DNA from: Pseudomonas sp. JUb42
GTDB lineage: Bacteria; Pseudomonadota; Gammaproteobacteria; Pseudomonadales; Pseudomonadaceae
NCBI RefSeq assembly: GCF_024807945.1
Contig: NZ_JANUFD010000015.1
Span: forward strand, 62,001 to 126,000
Length of the DNA stretch: 64,000 nucleotides
Direction: 5' to 3'
In this document: positions 33,741 through 41,683 of the stretch, one piece after another
Position numbering within the stretch: the first letter of the stretch is position 1
Layout: every line of letters begins with the position of its first letter
Notes under the pieces: model-generated
Seen by the model: only the letters and a program-made list of their open reading frames with translations
Told to the model about the DNA's origin: nothing
The model's database searches: none
Translations under genes and position numbers: made by a program

Positions 33741-34511
33741 TCAGACTTTCTGAAAGGCACTGGGCGACATACCGAACTCGCGTCGAAACATGGACGAAAA
33801 GGCGCTGGGACTTGAATAGCCGGCGTCGAGGGACACCTCCAATACGCTCTTTCCCAGCGCGAGGTTTTCAAGAGCAATGAACAGCCTGATTTGCTTGCGC
33901 CACTCGCCGAAGCTGATGCCCATGTCCGTCTGAAACCAGCGCTGTACGGTTTTCATATTGATACCCAGAAACTGTGCACACTCCGCCAAACCCCAGTCCA
34001 AGGCAGCGTTAACGGAAATTGCACGGCACAAGCCTTTCAGCCTGTCGCTGCCAGGAATCGGCAAAAGCCTGGAACTCGTGGGCGCGGCCAGCAGTTCCTC
34101 GACCAGCAGCGCCATCAAATGATAGTTCCGACTTACTTGTGAGTCGTGCGCTGTCACGAGCAGGACGGCAAAAATCAACTCCTGCAGTAAGGTCGATATC
34201 CCCAACAGGGTACAGGCAGCGGGCAAGCCCACTGATCGCTCGTCACTGAGATAGACAGTTCTGATCCTGGAGGTGCCGATAGTGCGTGTCCAATGCGGCT
34301 CGTTCGCAGGAATCCACAGGCCATGGCCGCCAGGTACCACCCAGCAACCGGCGTTTGTCGTCACAGCCAGGACGCCCGCAGGCGCAAAAAGGAGCTGCCC
34401 CTCCGGATGTTGGTGGATGTTGATGGTCGTGCCACTGGAGAGATCGAGGGCCAGGGTATAGATGCTTTGGCCTGGATGCTGCCGAGCGGTCTCAGAGATG
34501 GAAATGTCCAT
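33741..34511 (-). CDS. AraC-family transcriptional regulator
   Basis: A 256-residue AraC regulator with an N-terminal cupin-like sensor (TTINIHQHPEGQLLFAPAGVLAV...WVVPGGHGLWIPANEPH, residues 28-75). The C-terminal double helix-turn-helix (about 165-255) contains GLAECAQFLGINMKTVQRWFQTDMGISFGEWRKQIRL and AGYSSPSAFSSMFRREFG. This layout fits regulators of MFS or oxidoreductase genes with small ligands. It is divergent from the DUF815 ATPase gene (81 bp), which may or may not be its target. Confidence 0.9.
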   Translation of the reverse strand: MDISISETARQHPGQSIYTLALDLSSGTTINIHQHPEGQLLFAPAGVLAVTTNAGCWVVPGGHGLWIPANEPHWTRTIGTSRIRTVYLSDERSVGLPAACTLLGISTLLQELIFAVLLVTAHDSQVSRNYHLMALLVEELLAAPTSSRLLPIPGSDRLKGLCRAISVNAALDWGLAECAQFLGINMKTVQRWFQTDMGISFGEWRKQIRLFIALENLALGKSVLEVSLDAGYSSPSAFSSMFRREFGMSPSAFQKV

Positions 34512-34592
34512 AACTCGACGATGCGTGCCCTTTATGCGTTAGACGGGTTATCGCCAACTTAGCATGATGGAAGGCCTCATTGCCCTGCCTGC

Positions 34593-35516
34593 GTGCTAAT
34601 CATCGTGAACTCTTTCGTCGACTCTCAGAACCCGATCTCGCTGGAAATGCTGAACCAGCTCAAGCGCATTGCCGACTCGCTCGAACGTGCTTACCCCGTC
34701 AGCCGGCAGTTCTCGCTGCAACCCGACATTATCGCCTATCAATGGCAATACAGAGCACAGCAAGGCGTTAGTCACGCAGTACTGTTGCCGGTCAAACATC
34801 CGAGCCTCATAGATTTCCGCCAGTTGAAAAACGTGGATCGTCAGACTCGGCTGATCAGAGATAACACGCAAAATTTCATTTCCGGGAAGCCTGCAAACAA
34901 CGTATTGCTGACGGGTTCCCGAGGCACGGGTAAGTCCTCATTGGTCAAAGCCTGCCTGAATGAATTCCATGGCCAGGGCCTGCGCCTGATCGAGATCGAT
35001 AAGGAACACATCGGTGACCTGCCCGAGGTGATCGACCTGATCAGTAGCCAGCCCGGAAAATTCATTCTCTTCTGTGACGACCTGTCCTTTGAAGAGGGTG
35101 AGATTGGCTACAAACGCTTGAAAACCGTACTGGACGGGTCGATTACTGGACAGTCCACTAACACATTGATCTACGCGACATCCAACCGCCGCCACCTGAT
35201 TGCCGAAAAAGCATCGGATAACCTGTCCAGAGTCCGAGGGGAAGACGGCGCTCTCCATCCAGGAGAGGAAGTTGAGGAAAAGATTTCCTTATCTGAACGC
35301 TTCGGGCTGTGGATTTCTTTCTACAGCTTCTCCCCGGATGAATATATCAATGCCGTCAATCAATGGCTGATGACCTATGGAGTGCCGGAGGAAGCCTTTG
35401 AAGAAGCGCATATTCATGCGAACCGCTGGGCCACCCAACGAGGATCGCGATCGGGGCGCATCGCATCGCAATTTGCCCGAGACTATTGCGGGAAACTCAA
35501 CACTCAGAAGCAATGA
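34593..35516 (+). CDS. DUF815-family AAA-type ATPase
   Basis: A 307-residue P-loop ATPase of the DUF815 family. Walker A is LTGSRGTGKSS (about residues 106-116), Walker B is GKFILFCDDLSFE (about 150-162), and an arginine-rich sensor region follows ATSNRRHLIAE. The family is widespread in Proteobacteria and related to AAA+ proteins, but no substrate or partner is established. The GTG at 34593 opens the frame; the Shine-Dalgarno is weak, so a start slightly further in (GTG at 34605) is possible. A small conserved-looking gene follows 69 bp downstream. Confidence 0.88.
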   Translation: MLIIVNSFVDSQNPISLEMLNQLKRIADSLERAYPVSRQFSLQPDIIAYQWQYRAQQGVSHAVLLPVKHPSLIDFRQLKNVDRQTRLIRDNTQNFISGKPANNVLLTGSRGTGKSSLVKACLNEFHGQGLRLIEIDKEHIGDLPEVIDLISSQPGKFILFCDDLSFEEGEIGYKRLKTVLDGSITGQSTNTLIYATSNRRHLIAEKASDNLSRVRGEDGALHPGEEVEEKISLSERFGLWISFYSFSPDEYINAVNQWLMTYGVPEEAFEEAHIHANRWATQRGSRSGRIASQFARDYCGKLNTQKQ

Positions 35517-35585
35517 TCGACTTTGGGAACGACCCGCTGTGCCTGTAACTCTACCGGTATCTACTCATTGGTAAGGTACAGCGCA

Positions 35586-35885
35586 ATGGACAAGACAATC
35601 ACCGTGGATCAGTTGGCTACCGTTGACCTTGGACCCATCAACGAGATATGGCTCGGTGGCACTCATACCCAGCTATGCCTATGGCGTGGCGAACAGATCT
35701 TCACCCACGAAATGCTCAGCGAGGGCACCCACGATCAGAATGTCCAACGCCTGTGCCTGCAGTTGGTCAACCCTGATGATCAAGCCGCAGTGGCCAGCGT
35801 TGAGCTGATCGCGCGCGAACGGCTGAAGGAGATGGGTAAGGAGGGCGAGTTTTATCCGGCTGAAGAGGCGAACACTCATCAATAG
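35586..35885 (+). CDS. hypothetical protein downstream of the DUF815 ATPase
   Basis: A 99-residue acidic protein with no signal peptide or membrane segment and no family I recognise. It begins MDKTITVDQLATVDLGPINE and contains a short aromatic/His stretch (WLGGTHTQLCLWRG). AAGG lies about 10 nt upstream of ATG 35586. It follows the DUF815 ATPase on the same strand and ends before a strong terminator, so the two probably form one transcript. Confidence 0.65.
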   Translation: MDKTITVDQLATVDLGPINEIWLGGTHTQLCLWRGEQIFTHEMLSEGTHDQNVQRLCLQLVNPDDQAAVASVELIARERLKEMGKEGEFYPAEEANTHQ

Positions 35886-35965
35886 CCGGGCTGAAGCGCT
35901 GATGAAAGAAAAGAGCATCGACCAGTCATGAGTGTCCTCAAGCTTGAGCGACCCGATAAAAGAAC

Positions 35966-36010
35966 AAAGGCACGGCGGCCATCCTGAAGTCGGATGGCCG
36001 CCGTGCCTTT
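35966..36010. terminator. strong bidirectional terminator
   Basis: A perfect 19-bp stem (arms 35966-35984 and 35992-36010, beginning AAAGGCACGGC and ending GCCGTGCCTTT) with a 7-nt loop. The A-tract on one side and T-tract on the other suit termination of both converging transcripts. Confidence 0.9.
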
Positions 36011-36042
36011 GCTCCGTTGCGCTTTGGATAGGGGGCGAGAAT

Positions 36043-36663
36043 TCAGCCGATATCGACGTTCAGGGCGATATTGAAGCTGCCAGCGCCGTTTCGCGCTACG
36101 CCCATCAGCAGCAGACCGAGCGCCTCAAGGGTGTGCGCCATGTGCAGACCACCGACATCGAGTGGGCGCATGCCAAGGCTCGCGATGTAGGTGGCGACGC
36201 GTTCCTTGACCCGAGGATCATCGGCGGCGAAAAACCCATCGAGGCGTCCACCCCGCGCCAGTACGTGGCCAAAGATGCTGTTGAATGCCTTCACCACATG
36301 CGCGCCCGTGTGGGCCGCCTTGGCGATTTCCTGAGCAGCAGAGCTGCCTTGTGGGGTTAACAGACTTTCAGCGTCGGGGGTAAACGGGTTGGTGATGTCA
36401 ATGATCACTTTGCCGTCGAGCGCGTCGCCGTATTCAGCCACTACCGCCGAAGCGCTGCTATAAGGAACGGCAAGGATAACGATGTCACCCGTTGGCACGG
36501 TGCCATAGGTCCCGGTGGTGGCGGCGCCTGCAAGTTGCGTCGCCATGGCCCTGGCCTTGGCAGGATCGCGGCTGATCACCTCGACGACATATCCCGCGTT
36601 GGCGGTACGACCGCCTATGGCTGCGGCCATGGCGCCTGAACCTATGATACTGATAGTGCTCAT
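36043..36663 (-). CDS. F420-dependent NADP reductase-like oxidoreductase
   Basis: A 206-residue NAD(P)-binding protein of the NADPH-dependent F420 reductase-like (FNO/pyrroline-carboxylate-reductase-like) family. It begins MSTISIIGSGAMAAAIGGR, a Rossmann GxGxMA motif. DIVILAVPYSSASAVV, VIIDITNPFTP and VVKAFNSIFG are diagnostic. Pseudomonads do not normally make F420, so a different electron carrier or substrate is likely. The ATG at 36663 is preferred over the GTG at 36669 by comparison with the paralogue at 37718-38353; AGGAG precedes both. It lies last in a three-gene minus-strand operon. Confidence 0.82.
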   Translation of the reverse strand: MSTISIIGSGAMAAAIGGRTANAGYVVEVISRDPAKARAMATQLAGAATTGTYGTVPTGDIVILAVPYSSASAVVAEYGDALDGKVIIDITNPFTPDAESLLTPQGSSAAQEIAKAAHTGAHVVKAFNSIFGHVLARGGRLDGFFAADDPRVKERVATYIASLGMRPLDVGGLHMAHTLEALGLLLMGVARNGAGSFNIALNVDIG

Positions 36664-36707
36664 CTGCACTGTTCTCCTGAGTGGGTTATTGCCCGACGTC
36701 CCTCGGT

Positions 36708-37667
36708 TCAGCGAACCGGGAAGTAGTGGCCGTTATTGAAATCGTCGAAAAGACCAGGTTGCGAGGGGTTCCAGCCGAGTGTCTGGCGTGTGATGTCGTT
36801 GGATGCCGAGAGGTCCAGCGAAACCACAGCCGCGAGGAAGCCGAAGTAGCCCGGTATCATCAACTCGTCAGCGGGGATGCTTACTGCGGGAAGGTCCAGG
36901 CGCAGGGCGATGGCCTCGGCGATCTGTCGCAGCGCGATGGCCTGATCACCAACCGCGTGCCACGCCTTGCCTGCCGGGCTCTTTTCCAGGGCCAGGCGGA
37001 ATAAGGAAGACAGGTCGCGTATGTGCACCGCGGACCACCGGTTATCGCCCGCGCCGGGGTAGCCGACGTAGCCTTTAGCCTTGGCAACCCCTATCAACTG
37101 CTGCAGAAAGCCGGCCCGATCCGTCGCACTGTGTGCGATGGGCGCAATCCTTACGACCGAAGACCGCACGCCCTGTTCGGCAAGGCCGAGCACGGCAATT
37201 TCCACGGCATTGCGGGCGCGCAGCGTGCCTCTGTGCGCGGGGCCCCCCGCCAAGGCGGGGTCTTGCTCGGTTGCCAGGCGGCCGAGGCTGAACGGCGCTG
37301 CCCGACCTGGATTGGTCGGCGCGCCGATGCTGCCCGCTACGACCAGCGGCTTGCCGGTGCCCGCCATGGCCTCGCCGAATGCGAGCACGATGGCCAGCTC
37401 CGACTCGCACAAGGCGTCGAGTCCGCCGGAGGGCAGCAGTTCTGCGCGGTACGCCAGGTGTATGACGCCGTCTGACTCCCGCGCCGCAGCCTTGAGCCCA
37501 TCCAGGTCTTCCAGGCTCCCAATGCGTGCTTTTGCTCCGAGTGCGGACAGTGCGGCCGCAGCCTCGTCCGAGCGGGCCAGGCCGGTGACCTCATGTCCGG
37601 CGGCGATAAGTTCAGGGATGACGTGTGAACCGGCGTGGCCGGTGCCGCCAGTGACGAATACATGCAT
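36708..37667 (-). CDS. atypical NAD-dependent epimerase/SDR family protein
   Basis: A 319-residue extended-SDR protein. MHVFVTGGTGHAGSHVIPELIAAGHEVTGLARSD gives the TGxxGxxG motif, followed by DGVIHLAYRA. The usual YxxxK catalytic pair is not evident: the corresponding region reads RGTLRARNAVE, so classical SDR catalysis is doubtful. It is placed between two paralogous F420-type reductase genes on the same strand and presumably under the divergent HxlR gene. NmrA-like or other NAD(P)-binding function is possible. Confidence 0.82.
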   Translation of the reverse strand: MHVFVTGGTGHAGSHVIPELIAAGHEVTGLARSDEAAAALSALGAKARIGSLEDLDGLKAAARESDGVIHLAYRAELLPSGGLDALCESELAIVLAFGEAMAGTGKPLVVAGSIGAPTNPGRAAPFSLGRLATEQDPALAGGPAHRGTLRARNAVEIAVLGLAEQGVRSSVVRIAPIAHSATDRAGFLQQLIGVAKAKGYVGYPGAGDNRWSAVHIRDLSSLFRLALEKSPAGKAWHAVGDQAIALRQIAEAIALRLDLPAVSIPADELMIPGYFGFLAAVVSLDLSASNDITRQTLGWNPSQPGLFDDFNNGHYFPVR

Positions 37668-37717
37668 GTTGGTGCTCCAAGTGTGTGAGTAGTGTTGGGG
37701 GAGGGGCTATAGGGTGC

Positions 37718-38353
37718 TCAACCGAGCAGGCTGACGCCGATTGAGAACCGTGTGTGCATGACGGAGTGGGTGACGAGGCCCAGTGATAGCAGGCAGACAT
37801 GCTCAAGGGCGCAGGCCATATCCAACGCCCCGGCGTCCATCGGGCGCATCCCGAGGCGTTCGACAAATGCTGCGATACGGGCTTTTGCCTGTGCATCGTC
37901 CCCTGCAATGAACACGTCGAGCGGGTGCTGTTTGACGGCGCTGGCAGCCAGTACGTGGGAGAACTGACTATTGAACGCTTTGACGACCTGAGCTGTGGCA
38001 GGGGCGACTTTGACGATTTCCCGGGTGCCGGAGTTGCCCTCGGGCGTCACAAGGCTTTTGAGGTCGGGGCCCACGGGATTGGTGATATCGACGATCAGCT
38101 TGCCTGCGAGTTGTTCGCCGTATTGCTTCACCACGTCGAGAACGGCGGAGTAAGGCACCGCCAGAATGACGATGTCTCCTGCCGGTAACGCGCCGAATAT
38201 CCCTGTCGTCGCGTTGCTTCCGATCTCGTCAGCCAGTGCCTGCGCCTTGCTGGCATCACGACTCACGATCTCGACGGTATATCCGGCGCCAGCGGCAAGG
38301 CCGCCTATTGCCGCGGCCATGCCACCTGAGCCGATGATGCTGATTGTGCTCAT
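37718..38353 (-). CDS. F420-dependent NADP reductase-like oxidoreductase (paralogue)
   Basis: A 211-residue paralogue of the 36043-36663 product with the same MSTISIIGSGGMAAAIGG start, DIVILAVPYSAVLDVV, LIVDITNPVGPDL and VVKAFNSQFSHVL. Cytoplasmic, NADP-binding. The ATG at 38353 is the family start; the frame from 38461 crosses the HxlR operators. It is the first gene of the operon and is divergent from the HxlR regulator, with two operator-like palindromes between them. Confidence 0.85.
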   Translation of the reverse strand: MSTISIIGSGGMAAAIGGLAAGAGYTVEIVSRDASKAQALADEIGSNATTGIFGALPAGDIVILAVPYSAVLDVVKQYGEQLAGKLIVDITNPVGPDLKSLVTPEGNSGTREIVKVAPATAQVVKAFNSQFSHVLAASAVKQHPLDVFIAGDDAQAKARIAAFVERLGMRPMDAGALDMACALEHVCLLSLGLVTHSVMHTRFSIGVSLLG

Positions 38354-38446
38354 GTGCGGGTCCTTGTTTGGCAGAGGGTTAAACAGTGCAGGGATGCCGA
38401 CGCCATATCGGCGATCTCGCTCAGTAGGGTCCATGCTGAGCATATA

Positions 38447-38463
38447 ACTTGCAAAAAACAAGT
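38447..38463. promoter_or_regulatory. HxlR-type operator 1
   Basis: The dyad ACTTG-N7-CAAGT lies 94 bp upstream of the F420-reductase-like gene. It is repeated, with one changed outer base, 32 bp away (38479-38495), which is about three helical turns. HxlR proteins bind ACTTG/CAAGT-like dyads. Confidence 0.65.
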
Positions 38464-38478
38464 AAAAAATTGAAATTT

Positions 38479-38495
38479 ACTTGCGATACACAAGC
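38479..38495. promoter_or_regulatory. HxlR-type operator 2
   Basis: ACTTG-N7-CAAGC, matching site 1 in spacing, lies 18 bp upstream of the HxlR start codon. It would overlap the regulator's own promoter. Confidence 0.65.
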
Positions 38496-38512
38496 GATGC
38501 TAAGATCCGCCC

Positions 38513-38965
38513 ATGAAGACAACAGCCAAAAAAGACATCCGCTCCCATTGCGCGGTGAATTACGGCGTGGAGATCTTTGGCGATCGCTGGTCGCTGTTGA
38601 TCATTCGCGACATCGTGTTCGTCGGCAAAAAGACCTATGGCCAGTTCCTGAAGTCGGAGGAGGGCATTGCCACCAATGTCCTGGCTTCGCGCCTGGCCTT
38701 TCTTGAGGAGCAAGGTGTTCTCTCGAAGGCGCCGAGCCCGGACGACGGGCGCAAGGACTTCTACAGCCTGACCGAAAAGGGCCTGGACCTCATCCCCATT
38801 GTGCTCAACATCGTGCTCTGGAGCGGGAAATACGATTCGCAGTCGTACGTACGGCACAGCCAGGAATTCTTTGCCCGCCTCAGTCAAAACCCGATAGAGG
38901 TGAGCGAGGAGGTGAGGGCGCTGGTGCGCAGCGGCGGGTGCCTGTTCCCTGACGGCAACGGATGA
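38513..38965 (+). CDS. HxlR-family transcriptional regulator
   Basis: A 150-residue HxlR/DUF24 regulator with one winged helix: HCAVNYGVEIFGDRWSLLIIRDIVF (about 12-36), YGQFLKSEEGIATNVLASRLAFLEEQGVLSK as the recognition and wing region. Cys13 near the N-terminus matches the position of redox or electrophile-sensing Cys residues in some HxlR members. It is divergent from the F420-type reductase operon, with two operator dyads in the gap. It likely represses both. Confidence 0.9.
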   Translation: MKTTAKKDIRSHCAVNYGVEIFGDRWSLLIIRDIVFVGKKTYGQFLKSEEGIATNVLASRLAFLEEQGVLSKAPSPDDGRKDFYSLTEKGLDLIPIVLNIVLWSGKYDSQSYVRHSQEFFARLSQNPIEVSEEVRALVRSGGCLFPDGNG

Positions 38966-39028
38966 GCCGGGCGGCAGACGGGCTACGCTGCTTGCCACTG
39001 GATAAGTTATTGCAGCCGGACGGTGATC

Positions 39029-39943
39029 ATGGACAGGTTTCAGGAGATGAAAGTACTGCTGGCCGTCGCCGAGGCGGACAGCTTTGCCGCCGGGGCCAAG
39101 CTGCTGGGTATGTCGGCGCCCAGTGTGACGCGGGTCATCGCGGGCCTGGAAAATCGCCTGGGCACGCTGCTCCTTGCACGTAGCACACGCAGCCTGCGTC
39201 TGACCGAGGCGGGTCGGCGTTATGTGGAGGATTGCCGGCGCATTCTGCAGGATCTGGAAGAGGCCGAGGAGCTTGCCACCGGCAGCAGCATTCGAGCGCG
39301 GGGTAACCTGACGGTCACGGCATCGGTGATGTTCGGCGAGTTGTTTTTGATCCCGCTGATGACGGAGTACCTGGTGCTGCATCCTGAGGTCGTCATCAAC
39401 GCACTCTTGGTGGATCGTGTGGTGAACATGCTTGACGAGGGGGTGGACGTTGCCATCCGCATCGGTCAATTGCCCGACAATGGCCTGCAGGCCATCCGGG
39501 TCGGGCAAATCCGCCCGGTGGTCTGTGCTGCACCCGGTTTTCTCGATCGGGTCGGCAGGCCGACGGCGCCGGAGGAAGTTTTGGAGGCGCCTGTTGTGAT
39601 GTCATCTGCCAGTGGCCTGCTGACTGACTGGCAGTTCGACGTCGCGGGAAACGCCATCACCCTGCACCCCAAGCCACGTCTGACCGTCAGTTCCAATCAG
39701 GCCGCGATCAATGCCGCACGCATGGGTTGGGGCTTCACGCGAGTGTTGTCCTATCAGGTCGCCGAACTGGTTTCCAAGGGCGAACTGGAGATCGTCCTGG
39801 GTGCATTCGAAACAACCCCGTTGCCCGTGCATGTGCTGTATCAGGGCAGCAAGCGGGTCTCTGCCAAGGTACGCACCTTCGTTGACTATTGCTCGAGCCG
39901 GTTCCTCGAAAACCCGGCCCTGCATGCGGTCCCGACGGCCTAG
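39029..39943 (+). CDS. LysR-family transcriptional regulator (first of tandem pair)
   Basis: A 304-residue LysR protein beginning MDRFQEMKVLLAVAEADSFAAGAKLLGMSAPSVTRVIAGLE. The effector domain contains LIDGVDVAIRIGQLPD-like sequence (DEGVDVAIRIGQLPDNG). It is in the DNA-binding group typical of SDR/GST regulators. The stop is 3 bp from the next LysR start, so the two are co-transcribed, possibly with the HxlR gene upstream. Tandem LysR genes are uncommon and suggest cross-regulation or heteromers; that is inference. Confidence 0.9.
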   Translation: MDRFQEMKVLLAVAEADSFAAGAKLLGMSAPSVTRVIAGLENRLGTLLLARSTRSLRLTEAGRRYVEDCRRILQDLEEAEELATGSSIRARGNLTVTASVMFGELFLIPLMTEYLVLHPEVVINALLVDRVVNMLDEGVDVAIRIGQLPDNGLQAIRVGQIRPVVCAAPGFLDRVGRPTAPEEVLEAPVVMSSASGLLTDWQFDVAGNAITLHPKPRLTVSSNQAAINAARMGWGFTRVLSYQVAELVSKGELEIVLGAFETTPLPVHVLYQGSKRVSAKVRTFVDYCSSRFLENPALHAVPTA

Positions 39944-39946
39944 TTC

Positions 39947-40849
39947 ATGAGCCGTTATCGTGAAATGCGCACCTTCGAAGCCGTGGCGCAGGCGGGCAGT
40001 CTTGCCGCTGCAGCCCGGCAACTGGAGCTGTCGCCAGCGACCGTCATGCGTACCGTCGCGTCGCTGGAAACACGCTTGAGCAACAGGCTGCTGATTCGCG
40101 GACCACGCGGCATTCAGCTAAGTGAGGCCGGTGAGCAGTTCGCTGTGAGTTGTCGCCATATCCTGGAGCAGGTCGACATGGCCGAACGCTCCGCAGCAGG
40201 CATACATGGCAGCCCGGCCGGGCAATTGGTCGTGTCGTTACCGTTGGCGATGGATCAGGCTGTATTCACGCCAACAGCGCTGGCCTACCTGGCTGAATTT
40301 CCCGATGTGCAACTGGTCATCAGGACGTGCACTGGCGCGCCGAAACTTCTGGATGAAGGCATTGATGTCGCCCTGGTGGTCGGGCATTTGCCGAGCTCGT
40401 CGGGGTTCGCCGTGCCGCTGGGCATGATGAGACCGGTTGTGTGTGGCGCTCCAGCTTATCTGGCAACGTGGGGCCGCCCAGAGATACCTGCAGACCTCAA
40501 GACCCACCGAACGGTGATGACCACTGCCGCAGGCCCGGAGAGTGAGTGGCGCTTCTGCCGCGAAGGTTGTACCTGCGTCATCAAGCCTGACCCCGTCCTG
40601 ACTTGTACCACTACGCGTGGGGCCATACACGCTGCAACCCTGGGGCTGGGGTTGATTCGTTGCATGACCTACGAGGCCCATCATGAGTTACAGGCTGGAC
40701 TGCTCGAACCGGTGTTGAGCGCCTTTGCCAGCCATGCCCTGCCGGCGCAATTGATTTACCGCGACGGTCGCCGCGCCGATGCCCGGATACGGACCTTCAT
40801 CGCCTTCGCCACGCCAATACTGCGCAGCCATCCGGCGTTTGTCGGGTAA
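39947..40849 (+). CDS. LysR-family transcriptional regulator (second of tandem pair)
   Basis: A 300-residue LysR protein, MSRYREMRTFEAVAQAGSLAAAARQLELSPATVMRTVASLE, with an effector domain including DEGIDVALVVGHLPS. It is similar in layout to its upstream neighbour and probably a paralogue, as both carry the same VRPVVCGAP-like and HTLP-like stretches. The recognition-helix sequence differs, so they likely bind different sites. No SDR is directly adjacent; the GST operon begins 158 bp downstream. Confidence 0.9.
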   Translation: MSRYREMRTFEAVAQAGSLAAAARQLELSPATVMRTVASLETRLSNRLLIRGPRGIQLSEAGEQFAVSCRHILEQVDMAERSAAGIHGSPAGQLVVSLPLAMDQAVFTPTALAYLAEFPDVQLVIRTCTGAPKLLDEGIDVALVVGHLPSSSGFAVPLGMMRPVVCGAPAYLATWGRPEIPADLKTHRTVMTTAAGPESEWRFCREGCTCVIKPDPVLTCTTTRGAIHAATLGLGLIRCMTYEAHHELQAGLLEPVLSAFASHALPAQLIYRDGRRADARIRTFIAFATPILRSHPAFVG

Positions 40850-41006
40850 CGCAGAGTGCACTCTTTTGCTAAACGAAATTATCCATTGCTCAGGTTGGTG
40901 ATTCTGCCCGGCGGGTGAGAGGTGCAGCATCTGCACCCAGCGCAAGGAGGCCAATACGGATTGATTTCTGCGCTGCCGCCCCCCAGTCAGAGCAGGAGCC
41001 AGGACC

Positions 41007-41636
41007 ATGACGCAGCCAGCCATCAAACTCTATCGCCACACCCTTTCAGGCCATTCCCATCGCGTCGAACTGATGCTCGCATTACTGAAGCTGCCCACTG
41101 AGCGGATCTTTGTCGATCTGGCCAAAGGTGCCCACAAGCAGCCGGAATTCCTCGCAATCAACCCTTTCGGGCAGGTGCCGGTCATTGATGACGATGGCAC
41201 GGTCCTCAGCGACTCCAACGCCATCCTGGTCTATCTGGCGAAGAAGTACGGTGACGGTAGTTGGCTACCTGATGAACCCCTTGCCGCTGCACGAGTCCAG
41301 CGCTGGCTCTCGGTTGCCGCTGGCGAGATTGCTGGCGGCCCTGCGGCGGCACGGCTGATCACCGTTTTCGGCGCGGCGTTGAATGCCGAAAGCGTCATTG
41401 CGAAATCTCACGCCTTGCTCAAAGTGATGGACAACGAGCTGGCGCAAACGGCGTTCCTGGCCGGTGATGCTCCGACAGTGGCTGATGTGTCCAGCTATAC
41501 CTATATCGCCCATGCTCCGGAAGGCAACGTGTCGCTGGCGGCCTACCCGAACGTGCGCGCCTGGCTGGAAAAGGTCGAGGCATTGCCCGGTTTCGTGCCC
41601 ATGCAACGTACCGCCGCAGGCCTGCAGGGCAACTGA
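41007..41636 (+). CDS. glutathione S-transferase
   Basis: A 209-residue GST: a thioredoxin-like N-terminal domain (IKLYRHTLSGHSHRVELMLALLKLPTERIFVDLAKGAHKQPEFLAINPFGQVPVIDDDG, residues 5-64), with the cis-Pro VPVI and the glutathione Ser in DSNAILVYLAKKYG, then an alpha-helical C-terminal domain (85-209). The active site is at Ser10/His14-type position rather than a clear Tyr, as in beta/theta classes. It starts an operon with a fusion flavoprotein and a DUF1348 gene and may act on an electrophile. Confidence 0.9.
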   Translation: MTQPAIKLYRHTLSGHSHRVELMLALLKLPTERIFVDLAKGAHKQPEFLAINPFGQVPVIDDDGTVLSDSNAILVYLAKKYGDGSWLPDEPLAAARVQRWLSVAAGEIAGGPAAARLITVFGAALNAESVIAKSHALLKVMDNELAQTAFLAGDAPTVADVSSYTYIAHAPEGNVSLAAYPNVRAWLEKVEALPGFVPMQRTAAGLQGN

Positions 41637-41683
41637 GTCGGCCTGCTGTCGGGCTCACCTGCATCCGTCTCAAGGAGCGCTCC

